NCBI GenBank assembly: GCA_963785125.1
Contig: CAWATU010000008.1
Location: 1 to 64,000 of the forward strand
Length of the DNA stretch: 64,000 nt
Source: QHXN01 sp963785125
GTDB lineage: Bacteria > Acidobacteriota > Blastocatellia > Pyrinomonadales > Pyrinomonadaceae
Direction of reading: 5' to 3'
Shown here one piece after another: positions 1 through 8,081 of this stretch; within the stretch, counting starts at the first letter, position 1, and each line of letters starts with the position of its first letter. Below the pieces are notes generated by a model. The model saw nothing but the letters and a program-made list of their open reading frames with translations. It was not told the DNA's origin and made no database searches. The position numbers were made by a program, and so were the translations under genes.

Positions 1-442
1 ATCGTGCTATTGTCCGTTGCCGCTTATACTGAGTCTGAACCTTAAACCGCTCATCACGGTAGGCAAGCAAATCGCCATAGGTAATCTCGCGCAGCTTCTT
101 TCTGCCAAAGAACGCGCGGAAGTGTTTGAGTAATTCTTTTGGGCGGGCAACATCACGCAAGCCCGAAACCTTCTGACCGTTGATGTAAACAGCTTCGTGC
201 AGGTAACGCTTCTCATAGAAGTCAGCAAGGTCGTTGAATGTCAGCCGGGCGAAATCAACCACCTTGCTACCTTCGTCATCTATCTTGCGGAGAAGCTGCT
301 TTAGAATCTCTCTCGCTTCCGTTTTATCCTTTGCACGCCTGACGATATTTCGACGCTTGCCGCTCTCGTCTGTGATTGTTAAGCGTGCGAACCAACGTCC
401 ATCTTTGTACTGCCCGGCGTAGCCCCTTCTAATGTTTGGCAT
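1..442 (-). CDS. Tyrosine recombinase / phage-type integrase, N-terminal part (cut by window edge)
   Basis: Reading leftwards from the ATG at 440-442, the frame stays open to the window edge (147 codons). The start MPNIRRGYAGQYKDGRWFAR is an Arm-DNA-binding (AP2-like) domain of the kind that precedes tyrosine recombinases. It is followed from about residue 60 by a SAM-like core-binding segment (FNDLADFYEKRYL, then FFGRKKLREITYGDLLAYRD) that ends in the QRTIA stretch typical of the helix leading into the catalytic domain. The catalytic R-H-R-Y domain lies outside the window. The protein should excise or integrate a mobile element by site-specific recombination. It points away from the tRNA gene 118 bp off, and base composition here is clearly lower in GC than from 1.9 kb on. 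Integrase identity is confident; which att site it uses is unknown. Confidence 0.85.
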   Translation of the reverse strand, partial: MPNIRRGYAGQYKDGRWFARLTITDESGKRRNIVRRAKDKTEAREILKQLLRKIDDEGSKVVDFARLTFNDLADFYEKRYLHEAVYINGQKVSGLRDVARPKELLKHFRAFFGRKKLREITYGDLLAYRDERFKVQTQYKRQRTIAR

Positions 443-518
443 CGTGCATCCCTTTCGGAATGACACGTTGGCTAACACGTTGGAGTGTATTTGACGTGTT
501 TTTGACGGAGAGCCGAAC

Positions 519-547
519 TTGACTACGCGATATGCTGCCCGTAAAAT
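519..547 (+). promoter_or_regulatory. Sigma70-type promoter of tRNA-Ala
   Basis: TTGACT (519-524) and TAAAAT (542-547) are separated by 17 bp, placing the transcription start about 6 bp before the tRNA 5' end. The other TTGACG-like hexamers just upstream (491, 502) have no matching -10 box. Confidence 0.7.
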
Positions 548-559
548 TGCTTCTCGCGT

Positions 560-636
<77 letters not shown>

Positions 637-822
637 AAAGATTCAACACCTTAGGCCATCCGTGAGGGTGGCCTTTCGTGCGTCTAGATACTCTCAGGGA
701 ACCCTTTGTCAGGATTTACTGCTTGTGATACTGTGCGCCTTCGCAGCGGCATGGACTCACGCTAGTGCCCCTGCCGCAACTGAACTCTCGACAGCTCATT
801 GCCGCCACAAGGAGCATAGTCG

Positions 823-1705
823 GTGCCGACGGTATCTCAGTCTAATCACGCCTTCGACCACAACCTTAGCAGTGTAGCGAGCTTTGAAGTGGAGAGGGTT
901 TACCACCGCCGCAATGACATCCATGCCCGTTTCGGTGGGCAGCGGCAGGGAGGCATCTCTACGCCGAGCGGAGTGCCGTACATTTTCCTATTCACAGGTG
1001 ACAGCGGCGGGAAGTACGGCTACAGAGATGACTGGAATGATGACGGCGTCTACCTATATACGGGCGAAGGCCAAGTAGGCAACATGCAGTTTGTCAGAGG
1101 CAACAAGGCTATTCGCGACCACCTAGCAAACGGGAAGGACCTTCTCCTATTCGAGAGTCTAGGCAAGGGCAAGGGGGTGCGATTCCGTGGTTGTTTTGCT
1201 TGCGCCTCATGGGAGCCCAACACCAGGCCGGATATTAATGGAAATGAGCGACAGGTGATCGTCTTTCACCTGATCCGGCAGGATGTCTCGGAACTCGGCG
1301 CTTCAGATGCGCCAATGCGTACTGACCTGGCCCTTGAGGAATTGCGCAGAAGGGCTATGCAGTCCAGCTCAACACCTGCGGAGAAAGACACAAAACTTAC
1401 CCGCCGTCGCTATTACGAACGAAGTGAATATGTAAGAGCCTACGTGTTGGCACGAGCGAACGGAATGTGCGAGTCCTGCGGCAAGCCGGCGCCGTTCATA
1501 CGACCCGACGGCTCCCCCTACCTAGAGCCGCACCACACTCGTCGAGTGTCGGACGGCGGGACCTGACCACCCAAGGTGGGTCGGCGGAATCTGCCCGACC
1601 TGTCATAAAGAGATTCACTACGGCGTGAATGGCGAGACTCTTAACCGCCGGCTTCAAGAACGCCTTTCAAAGATCGAGCAAGCCTCTTCTGAAATGCACG
1701 CCTGA
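823..1705 (+). pseudogene. HNH endonuclease with SRA-like N-terminal domain, frameshifted in the active site
   Basis: The frame starts at a GTG (823) preceded by AAGGAG at 809-814. The N-terminal ~150 residues (FGGQRQGGIST, FLFTGDSGGKYGYRDDW, YTGEGQVGNMQF, RGNKAIRDH) match the SRA-like module found in front of HNH nucleases of the McrA kind, which read modified DNA. The C-terminal zinc/HNH part begins with CESCGK and EPHHTRRVSDGG, then meets a TGA at 1564-1566. Dropping one base near 1561 restores a perfect continuation (PDHPRWVGGICPTCHKEIHYG) that runs to the TGA at 1703-1705. The single-base insertion falls between the catalytic HH and the second CxxC, so the unedited product should be inactive. 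It could be a sequencing error or a genuinely dead restriction gene at an element edge. Confidence 0.8.
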
Positions 1706-1896
1706 AGCTGTGTCTCTGTGCCTCTGTAGGTTAAGGTAAACTCTCCGTACAATTCCGTTCCGAAACAAACGGGCAACCCCTCACTCGCGCAGACCATCCA
1801 TCGCTGCTGAGCCCGCCGCTCTCCCGCTTGCCAAAGCGCGTCTCTCTCTGTTTACATGTGGCTTCGCGGTGTGACCCGCCGCACCCGGGAGGAATT

Positions 1897-2757
1897 ATGA
1901 GAGTTCTCAGACTATTCGCCGTCCCCGCGCTCGTCTTCGCGCTCGGAGCCTCTGCGCTCGCCGACACCATCCGCATGAAGGACGGCCAGATCATCCGCGG
2001 CCAGATCGTCGGCTTCCGCGACCAGCAGTTCACCGTCCTCATCGGCTCCTCGCGCGGCGGCTCACGCCGCAGCCGCATGACCCTCAACATGGAGGACGTG
2101 GAGTCCATCGAGTTCGACAACGCCGACGGCGCCGAGCCCGCGGGCGCTGGCGACACGAGCACGTACAACCCGCCGGCTGAGAACACGCGCACGCAAGCCC
2201 CTTCGCCACAGCCGACCCCGCGCCGCGAGGAGCCGCGCCGTGAGACCGCGGGGCAGCGCCCGCCCACCCTCGGCAACGACTCGGGCACGGCCAACAACAC
2301 CGGCCGCACCAATCCGACCAACAACCCGACCACAACGCCTACGCCCGCGCGCGGCGGCGGCGAGTCGCCCTTCTTCCCCGTCCGCGTCCGCGTCCGCGCC
2401 GACAACGCCGCTAACGGCTGGACCGACTCCGGCCTGATGGTCAGGAAGGGTCAGCGCCTGCGCATCACCGCGACGGGCCGCGTCAGCCTGGGCGAGGGCC
2501 GTTTCTCGACGCCGACGGGTCTGCCGCGCGTCGTGGACACAGAGAAGCTGATGCGCAACGAGCCGACGGGCACGCTCATCGCCGTCATCGGTGACGACAA
2601 CGACGAGTTCATCCCCATCGGCGCCAACCGCGATTTCTTCGCGCCGCGCGACGGCCGCCTCTTCCTCGGCGTCAACGAGGGCAAGCTCGAAGACAACACC
2701 GGCAGCTACGACGCGCTCATCGAGGTCGAGCCGCTGACGACGAGCGGCGGCAGGTAG
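1897..2757 (+). CDS. Secreted protein with C-terminal PA-IL (LecA)-like domain
   Basis: The ATG at 1897 follows GGGAGGAATT and opens a clear signal peptide (MRVLRLFAVPALVFALGASALA), so the longer upstream frame was rejected. Mature residues ~23-75 (TIRMKDGQIIRGQIVGF, RMTLNMEDVESIEF) are a short beta module often seen in acidobacterial envelope proteins. A Pro/Thr/Asn-rich linker follows, then from about residue 150 a domain with WTDSGLMVRKGQRLRI, ATGRVSL, GTLIAVIGD and GRLFLGVNEG..DNTGSY, the layout of the galactose-lectin fold of PA-IL. In this family sugar binding is known for PA-IL itself; sugar binding here is inference. It stands alone ahead of the VWA gene. Confidence 0.75.
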   Translation: MRVLRLFAVPALVFALGASALADTIRMKDGQIIRGQIVGFRDQQFTVLIGSSRGGSRRSRMTLNMEDVESIEFDNADGAEPAGAGDTSTYNPPAENTRTQAPSPQPTPRREEPRRETAGQRPPTLGNDSGTANNTGRTNPTNNPTTTPTPARGGGESPFFPVRVRVRADNAANGWTDSGLMVRKGQRLRITATGRVSLGEGRFSTPTGLPRVVDTEKLMRNEPTGTLIAVIGDDNDEFIPIGANRDFFAPRDGRLFLGVNEGKLEDNTGSYDALIEVEPLTTSGGR

Positions 2758-2803
2758 AGGCCGAGCGTTTGGCCGAAAAATTCGGGGCCGGGGCCTTTGA
2801 AGA

Positions 2804-2835
2804 CGGGGCGGGCAAGAAACCATTTGCCCGCCCCG
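2804..2835. terminator. GC-rich hairpin after the PA-IL-like gene
   Basis: A perfect 12-bp stem (CGGGGCGGGCAA, 2804-2815, with 2824-2835) and an 8-nt loop. There is no long T-run on the plus strand, so it may be a weak terminator or a transcript-end stabiliser. Confidence 0.5.
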
Positions 2836-2866
2836 CTCATCAAAAAAGCTCCGGCCTTTGTTTTAT

Positions 2867-2895
2867 TTGACCGTGCCCGCGGGGGCGCTTATAGT
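2867..2895 (+). promoter_or_regulatory. Sigma70-type promoter of the VWA gene
   Basis: TTGACC (2867-2872), 17-bp spacer, TATAGT (2890-2895). Predicted start near 2902, about 50 nt before the ATG at 2955. Confidence 0.65.
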
Positions 2896-2954
2896 CTGGT
2901 CGAACCCTTGCAGAGGACTCGCCCGGCCCTTCAATCCGAGAGGTTTTACGGAAT

Positions 2955-4214
2955 ATGAACACCCGCTTTACGCGCCGCGCCGCCGCCAGCGCCCTCGCGC
3001 TCCTCATCAGTGCGGGCGCCGTCGTCGTGCCCGCGCTCGCGCAGTCGCGCCGCACGCCGCCGCAGGCGCCGCAGAAGAAGAACCCGCGCCCCGACGAGAC
3101 CCAGACGCCCGACCCGATGAAGCCGCAGCAGCAAGAGCCGCAGGAGCCCGTCCCGCCCGACACGCTCAAGGAGCAGGAGGTCGTGCGCGTCGCCTCCAAC
3201 ATCGTGCAGGTCGAGGCCGTCGTCTACAACAAGAAGAGCGGGCAGATCGTGATGGGTCTGAAGAAGGAGAACTTCGCCATCTTCGAAGACGGCATCCAGC
3301 GCGACGTGACAAATTTCTCCACGCCGGACGCGCCCATCACCGTCGCGGTTGTGATGGAGTACAGCAAGCTCGGGCAGGACATCGGCTACATGGGCTCGGG
3401 CGGGCAGGAGGCCGGACAGCTCGAAGTGCTCCGGCCGATGGCGACCTTCCTCTCGCAGTTCATCAAGCCGCCCGGCGACTACGTCTCGGTCATCGCCTAC
3501 GACATGCGGCCGACGCCTTTGACGGACTTCACCAACGACCCCGGTCGCATCAATCAGGTCATCAACCTGCTGCTGCGCAACCAGCCCGCCTTCCGCGAGA
3601 CGAACCTCTTCGACGCGCTCAAGCTGACGCTCGCCGGTGGCCGCGCCGACTCGGTCGTGCTTGAGAACTCCGAGAAGCGCTGGACGGAGTACGCCGGGAT
3701 GAAGGACATCCAGGGGCGCCGCAAGGCCGTCTTCCTGATTTCGAGCGGCCTCGACACCTTCAGCAAGATCAACTACGACGAGGCGCGCAAGATCGCGCAG
3801 AACGCGGGCGTGCCCATCTACATCGTCGGCACCGGCAACCTCTTCCTGAAGAAGTACGACTCCATGCTCGGCGCCGAGGACGGCATCGGCGGGGCCACTT
3901 CGCCCGGCCGCATGTCCTTCCTTCAGGCGCAGAACGCTTTGAAGACCTTCGCCGACGAGACGGGCGGCGCCTTCTTCCCGATGACCTTCCCCGGCGAGAT
4001 ACCGGCCATCCTCAACAGCATCAACGCCATGATGCGCAACCAGTACAGCCTCGCCTACAGCGCCGGCGAGCGCCGCGACGGCAAGCGCCACAAGATCGTC
4101 GTCAAGGTGGACGTTAACGGCGACGGCACCTACGACGACAAGGAGTTTGTCGTCAAGGCCCGCCAGTACTACAACTCGCCTAAAGCCGACAAGGCCGATA
4201 AGGGCGGTGAGTAG
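2955..4214 (+). CDS. Secreted von Willebrand factor A protein, acidobacterial VWFA-related type
   Basis: A 419-residue protein with a signal peptide (positive MNTRFTRRAAAS, hydrophobic ALALLISAGAVVVPALA) and a Pro/Gln-rich linker to ~residue 65. Then comes a beta strand block (VVRVASNIVQVEAVVYNKKSGQIVMGL, split by KENFAIFEDG) that precedes the VWA domain in the family known as 'VWFA-related Acidobacterial domain'. The VWA region runs from ~130 (APITVAVVMEYSKLG) to ~345. The canonical DxSxS MIDAS loop is altered: MEYSK replaces the usual D-x-S, so metal-dependent ligand binding may be lost. The C-terminus (NQYSLAYSAGERRDGKRHKI) is the conserved family ending. The protein is exported and probably binds proteins at the envelope; partners are unknown. 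Confidence 0.85.
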   Translation: MNTRFTRRAAASALALLISAGAVVVPALAQSRRTPPQAPQKKNPRPDETQTPDPMKPQQQEPQEPVPPDTLKEQEVVRVASNIVQVEAVVYNKKSGQIVMGLKKENFAIFEDGIQRDVTNFSTPDAPITVAVVMEYSKLGQDIGYMGSGGQEAGQLEVLRPMATFLSQFIKPPGDYVSVIAYDMRPTPLTDFTNDPGRINQVINLLLRNQPAFRETNLFDALKLTLAGGRADSVVLENSEKRWTEYAGMKDIQGRRKAVFLISSGLDTFSKINYDEARKIAQNAGVPIYIVGTGNLFLKKYDSMLGAEDGIGGATSPGRMSFLQAQNALKTFADETGGAFFPMTFPGEIPAILNSINAMMRNQYSLAYSAGERRDGKRHKIVVKVDVNGDGTYDDKEFVVKARQYYNSPKADKADKGGE

Positions 4215-4250
4215 CAGCCGTCAATTAAGACAAGAAAGCGGTGACAGGAA

Positions 4251-4286
4251 GCGGAGGCGACGAGGTTCAAGACTCGCCGCCTCCGC
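4251..4286. terminator. Recurring GGAGGCGGCGAG hairpin, copy 1
   Basis: Stem 4251-4264/4273-4286 with one mismatch in 14 bp and an 8-nt loop, between the VWA and glycosyltransferase genes. Nearly the same stem sequence recurs at 24867-24895 and 48519-48552, so this is a dispersed hairpin family rather than a chance terminator. Confidence 0.6.
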
Positions 4287-4322
4287 TCACGTCCGACCGC
4301 CCCGGTGCGGCCGAGGGTAAGT

Positions 4323-5471
4323 ATGAAGAGACTGCGGATTCTCATAACCTGTGAAAAGCTCGACCGGCGCGGCGGCACCGAGCTGTACGTCCGCGACGTG
4401 GCGCTCGCGATGCTGCGCGCGGGGCACGCGCCTGTCATCTACGCGACGAGCACCGGCGAGGTCGCGGCCGAAATCCGCAACCTGACCGTCCCCGTCCTCG
4501 ACAGCCTCGACGCCGTCTCCTTCACCCCCGACCTCATCTACGGGCAGCACCACCTGCCGACGATGACGGCCCTGCTTCGCTTCGCCGACGTGCCGGCCGC
4601 CTACGTCTGCCACGACTGGTACGGGCTGAACGCCTTCGCGCCGCGCTTCCCACGCATCCTCCGCTTAGTCGCCGTGGACGAGACGTGCCGCGACCGCCTC
4701 GTCTGCGAGGACGGCGTCGAAGAGTCGCGCGTGCGACTCCTCCCCAACTCCGTTGACCTCGAACGGTTCGGACACAGGCCGCCGCTCCCGCCGCGGCCAC
4801 GCCGCGCGCTGGTCTTCGGCAACTACACGCGCGAGAGCCCGCACCTGACGGCGCTGCGCGGCGCGTGCGCGAAGCACGGCGTCGAGCTGGACGTGGTCGG
4901 CGAGCTGATGGGCAACGCCGTCGCGCGGCCCGAAGACGTGCTCAAGGGTTACGACGTGGTCTTCGCCAAGGGGCGCGCGGCGCTCGAAGCGGTCGCGGTC
5001 GGCTCGGCCGTCATCGTCTACTCGGGGGTTCGTTACCTCGGGCCTCTGGTGCGCGCCGATGAGGTCGGGCGGCTGCTGCCACTCAACTTCGGAGTCAGGG
5101 CGATGAGTGACGAGCTCGCGCCGGAGGAACTGGCCGCGCGCGCCGAAGTAGAGCTGGGGCGTTATGACCCCGAAGACGCGGCCAGAGCCAGCGCGCTCGT
5201 GAGGTCGCGCGCAGGGGACGCGGCGGCCATGCAGGCAATCATAGAGTTGTGCGAAGAGGTCGTCGCCGAGTACGAAGAGTTGAGGGACGGGCTCGACCCG
5301 CGGCTCGAAGGCGCGGCTGCTGCCGTCTACCTCGAACGTCTGGGGGCACAGCTTGAGGCGTCGCGACGCGGCGCGCAGGGTTCGGCCGCCGCGAGGCTCA
5401 GCGGCCGCCTCAATCAGTACCCGCGCCTCGCGCGGCTTCTACGCCCTCTGGGCCGCGCGCTCGTGCGCTGA
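4323..5471 (+). CDS. Glycosyltransferase, GT4-like (GT-B fold)
   Basis: The start MKRLRILITCEKLDRRGGTE at 4323 is chosen over a GTG at 4305 because it begins directly with the first Rossmann strand and has GAGGGTAAGT in front. The N-terminal acceptor domain has the GGTELYVRDVALAMLRAGH helix typical of GT4 enzymes. The C-terminal donor domain contains ALVFGNYTRES, DVVFAKGRAALEAVAVGSAVIV and YLGPLVRADEVG; the 'KGRAALEA' segment sits where GT4 enzymes carry the donor-binding ExxxxE region. The last ~60 residues are a basic amphipathic tail. It likely transfers a sugar to lipid or polysaccharide at the inner face of the membrane; donor and acceptor cannot be told. Its 3' end overlaps the convergent P450 gene by 33 bp. 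Confidence 0.75.
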   Translation: MKRLRILITCEKLDRRGGTELYVRDVALAMLRAGHAPVIYATSTGEVAAEIRNLTVPVLDSLDAVSFTPDLIYGQHHLPTMTALLRFADVPAAYVCHDWYGLNAFAPRFPRILRLVAVDETCRDRLVCEDGVEESRVRLLPNSVDLERFGHRPPLPPRPRRALVFGNYTRESPHLTALRGACAKHGVELDVVGELMGNAVARPEDVLKGYDVVFAKGRAALEAVAVGSAVIVYSGVRYLGPLVRADEVGRLLPLNFGVRAMSDELAPEELAARAEVELGRYDPEDAARASALVRSRAGDAAAMQAIIELCEEVVAEYEELRDGLDPRLEGAAAAVYLERLGAQLEASRRGAQGSAAARLSGRLNQYPRLARLLRPLGRALVR

Positions 5472-6875
5472 CCTGTCAATCATGTGCCCGGCCTGCGACT
5501 CCCCGCCCCTCCCCTCGGCCGTCATCAGCAGAGGCCCTTCGGGGTGCAGGAAGTGCGTGGCGAGCAGCCCGACGCGGTCGCGCGGGTCGAGCCGCAGCCT
5601 CCAACGCGAGGCGAGCGTCGCCAGCACGAGCACGCCCTCCATGTACGCGAAGCCGTCGCCGATGCAGCGGCGCGGGCCGCCGCCGAACGGGAAGTATGTG
5701 TAGGCCGGGCGCGCGCGCCTCGCCTCCGGCGTCCAACGTTCGGGGTCGAAGCGCTCGGGGTCGGGGAAGAAGCGCGGGTCGCGGTGCATCAAGTACTGAC
5801 TGACGACAACGAGTGCCCCGGCCGGCACGGTGTAGCCGCCGACCTGATAATCGCGCAGGGCCGTCCGCACCAGGCGCGGGACGGGCGGGTAGACGCGCAT
5901 CGCCTCCTCGAAGACCATGCGCGTGTAGGTGAGACGCGGCATGTCTTCTGCGCCGGGCAGCCTCCCGCCGAGCACTTCGTCCAGCTCCGCGTGCAGCCTC
6001 TCTTCCACCTCCGGGTGCTGCGCGAGCAGGTACCACGTCCACGTCAGCGCGGTGGCTATGTTCTCGAAGCCCGCGACGAAGAGAGTGACCGCTTCGTCGC
6101 GAATCTGACGGTCGCTCGTCAACGCCTCGCCCTCTTCGCCCGGACGCGACAGCAGCAGCGAGAGCAGGTCGCCCCGATCCTCTTCCTCAAGCCGACGCTC
6201 CGCGATGATCTGGGAGACGAGCGTCTCAATCGTGTCCCGCGAACGCCGCTCAAGCCGCCGCCGCGTGGGCGAGAGGCGCTCGCCGAGCCGGGAGCCGGAG
6301 GGCTTGAACCACCTGAATCGGTTCAGCCCCGTGCGGAACGCGTCGATGATGCGTTCGTGCTCCGTATCGACTCTCGTCCCGAAGAGGGTCTGGCTGGCGA
6401 TGGGCAGCGTGACCTGCCGCATCGAGTCCAGCACGTCCAGCCTTTCGCCCCCGCGCCAGCCCTTCGTCGCCTCCGCCGCCAGCCTCGCCATCGTCGCCCC
6501 GTAGACGTTGACGCGCTCGTGGCTGAACGCGGGCTGCGTCAGTTGACGCTGGCGCCGGTGGAACCCGCCCTCGCTCGTGACGAGACCTTCGCCGAGGAAG
6601 TTGTCGCGGCGGACGTGGCCGCGCCCTTTGAGAAAGTTGTCGTAGTGGCTGAGAAGCACGCCCCTGACGTGCTCCGGATGGTTGAGCAGGTAGACGCGTC
6701 GCCGGCCCACGCGGAAGTGGACAACATCGCCGTACTCGCGCGCCATGCGCTCCATGAACCCGAGCGGGTCGCGCCGGATGGCGAGGTGCAGGCCCGCGCC
6801 GAAGAGCGCGCCCTTCGGCCCCGGCGGGTAGAGAGAGCTGTTCGTCGTTGATGATCGTGTCGATGATTGTGTCAC
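5439..6875 (-). CDS. Cytochrome P450
   Basis: A 478-residue soluble bacterial P450. The N-terminus has the proline-rich YPPGPKG signal and no membrane anchor. The I helix shows AGFENIATALTW (residue after the acid is Asn rather than the usual Thr), the K helix FEEAMRVYPPVPR supplies ExxR, the PERF region reads DPERFDPERW, and the heme loop FGGGPRRCIGDGFA holds the axial Cys404. The start is a GTG at 6875 without a good ribosome site. P450s hydroxylate or epoxidise substrates with electrons from a ferredoxin; no redox partner is nearby. The pattern resembles CYP102/CYP110-like fatty-acid or terpene hydroxylases, but the substrate is not predictable. Its last 11 codons overlap the 3' end of the glycosyltransferase tail to tail. 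Confidence 0.92.
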   Translation of the reverse strand: MTQSSTRSSTTNSSLYPPGPKGALFGAGLHLAIRRDPLGFMERMAREYGDVVHFRVGRRRVYLLNHPEHVRGVLLSHYDNFLKGRGHVRRDNFLGEGLVTSEGGFHRRQRQLTQPAFSHERVNVYGATMARLAAEATKGWRGGERLDVLDSMRQVTLPIASQTLFGTRVDTEHERIIDAFRTGLNRFRWFKPSGSRLGERLSPTRRRLERRSRDTIETLVSQIIAERRLEEEDRGDLLSLLLSRPGEEGEALTSDRQIRDEAVTLFVAGFENIATALTWTWYLLAQHPEVEERLHAELDEVLGGRLPGAEDMPRLTYTRMVFEEAMRVYPPVPRLVRTALRDYQVGGYTVPAGALVVVSQYLMHRDPRFFPDPERFDPERWTPEARRARPAYTYFPFGGGPRRCIGDGFAYMEGVLVLATLASRWRLRLDPRDRVGLLATHFLHPEGPLLMTAEGRGGESQAGHMIDRSAHERAAQRA

Positions 6876-6911
6876 GGCGTGTACCGTTTATCGCGTCCCT
6901 TTGCTCGTTGA

Positions 6912-7919
6912 TTACTTCGCCGCGCCGGAGGCCGCGCGCATCTGTCGCGCGAACTCCGCGGCGATGAGTTGGTTGACCCAGGCGCGATGGTGCCCGCCCG
7001 AGTGCTGGTTGTCGAGCGTGAGCTTCGGCATCGCTTCCCTCACGGAGTTCGCACGCGGCGCCCAGTCTGCGAAGGCGACTCCGCGCTGCGCGGCCCAGGA
7101 CTTCAGCCGGGGGTAGGACTCTGTCTCTTCGCTCCAGCCCACGATGAGCACCGCGCGGCGCGACTCGGCGTAAGCCTTGATACGCTCCAGCACCGGCGCC
7201 TCAAGCTCCGCGACCGAAGGCTTCCCCTCCGCGCCCGCCGTGGCCTCTCTGACCAACCTCTCCCTGACACGCTGCCTGTAGGCGGCGCGCGCCAGCAGGC
7301 CGAGGTGCGTGCGCTCGAAGAAGAAGCGCAGCGGCCCCGTCAGCCTCCCCCACACGGGGCTGCCCGCGACGACCGTGCGGTGGCGCTCTCCGCTCTTGAA
7401 GGCCGCGTCGTCCTCGAAATCGTTGTCGCACCCGAGGTAGAGGATGAAGGCCGGCGGGCCGAGACGTTCCCCGTAGCGGCTGAGGTTGGCGAGCGACTGC
7501 TCGCCGCCGAAGCCCGCCACGCCGAGGTTCACCACGCCGAACCGCTTGACGTAGAAACCCTGCTCGTCACGGTTGACGATGAGGTCGAGCTGCGCCGGAT
7601 AGGACGCGTCCGAAGGCAGCCCCGTCCCCTGCGTGTACGAGTCGCCCACGGCGAAGACCAGCGCCTCGTAGCCCTCGAAGCCCTCCTGAAAGTTGGCCGT
7701 GCCGAGCCCGTTGGCGGTCGTCTCCTGCTGGAAGTCGGTCGTCTCAAACAGGTGCGCGCCGGGGCGCAGGCGGAACGCCAGCTCGTCGTCGTACTCGTAT
7801 GCGGCCGGGATGACGGGGTAGTAGCGCGGCGAGAGCAGGCGCAGCGCCAACTCCGCGGCGAGCAGCCCGGCGACGGTCGCCAGCAGGACGACGGAGATTT
7901 TTTTCAGCAACCCCTTCAT
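6912..7919 (-). CDS. Membrane-anchored SGNH/GDSL-like hydrolase
   Basis: The chosen start MKGLLKKISVVLLATVAGLLAAELAL gives one signal-anchor helix; upstream Met codons (7934, 8057) only add a basic tail of doubtful reality, and none has a good ribosome site. The block I motif AVGDSYTQGTGL supplies the nucleophile Ser, NLGVAGFGGEQSL the block II Gly, YLGCDNDF the block III Asn, and DNQHSGGHH the block V Asp-x-x-His. The 'ANGLG' segment before GDSY is typical of extracytoplasmic SGNH proteins that act on polysaccharide acyl groups. It likely removes or transfers acyl groups on envelope glycans; substrate unknown. It follows the P450 gene on the same strand by 36 bp. Confidence 0.75.
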   Translation of the reverse strand: MKGLLKKISVVLLATVAGLLAAELALRLLSPRYYPVIPAAYEYDDELAFRLRPGAHLFETTDFQQETTANGLGTANFQEGFEGYEALVFAVGDSYTQGTGLPSDASYPAQLDLIVNRDEQGFYVKRFGVVNLGVAGFGGEQSLANLSRYGERLGPPAFILYLGCDNDFEDDAAFKSGERHRTVVAGSPVWGRLTGPLRFFFERTHLGLLARAAYRQRVRERLVREATAGAEGKPSVAELEAPVLERIKAYAESRRAVLIVGWSEETESYPRLKSWAAQRGVAFADWAPRANSVREAMPKLTLDNQHSGGHHRAWVNQLIAAEFARQMRAASGAAK

Positions 7920-8081
7920 CGAAAATAGACCCATCGAATCGAACGCGAAAGGCCGCCGCGCAGCTCGTACGAAGGCTTTGTCGAGAATGATATTCAACGT
8001 GGCTTTAATGGTTTGGAGGCGGCGCACCCGCGTGAGCTGCATACGCGCGCCGGTCATGTGAACGTCGCCGCCCTCTAACCC

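Noticed and set aside
662..877. Open frame of 71 codons after the tRNA
   Set aside because: GTG start without ribosome site, overlaps the HNH start in another frame, no recognisable domain.
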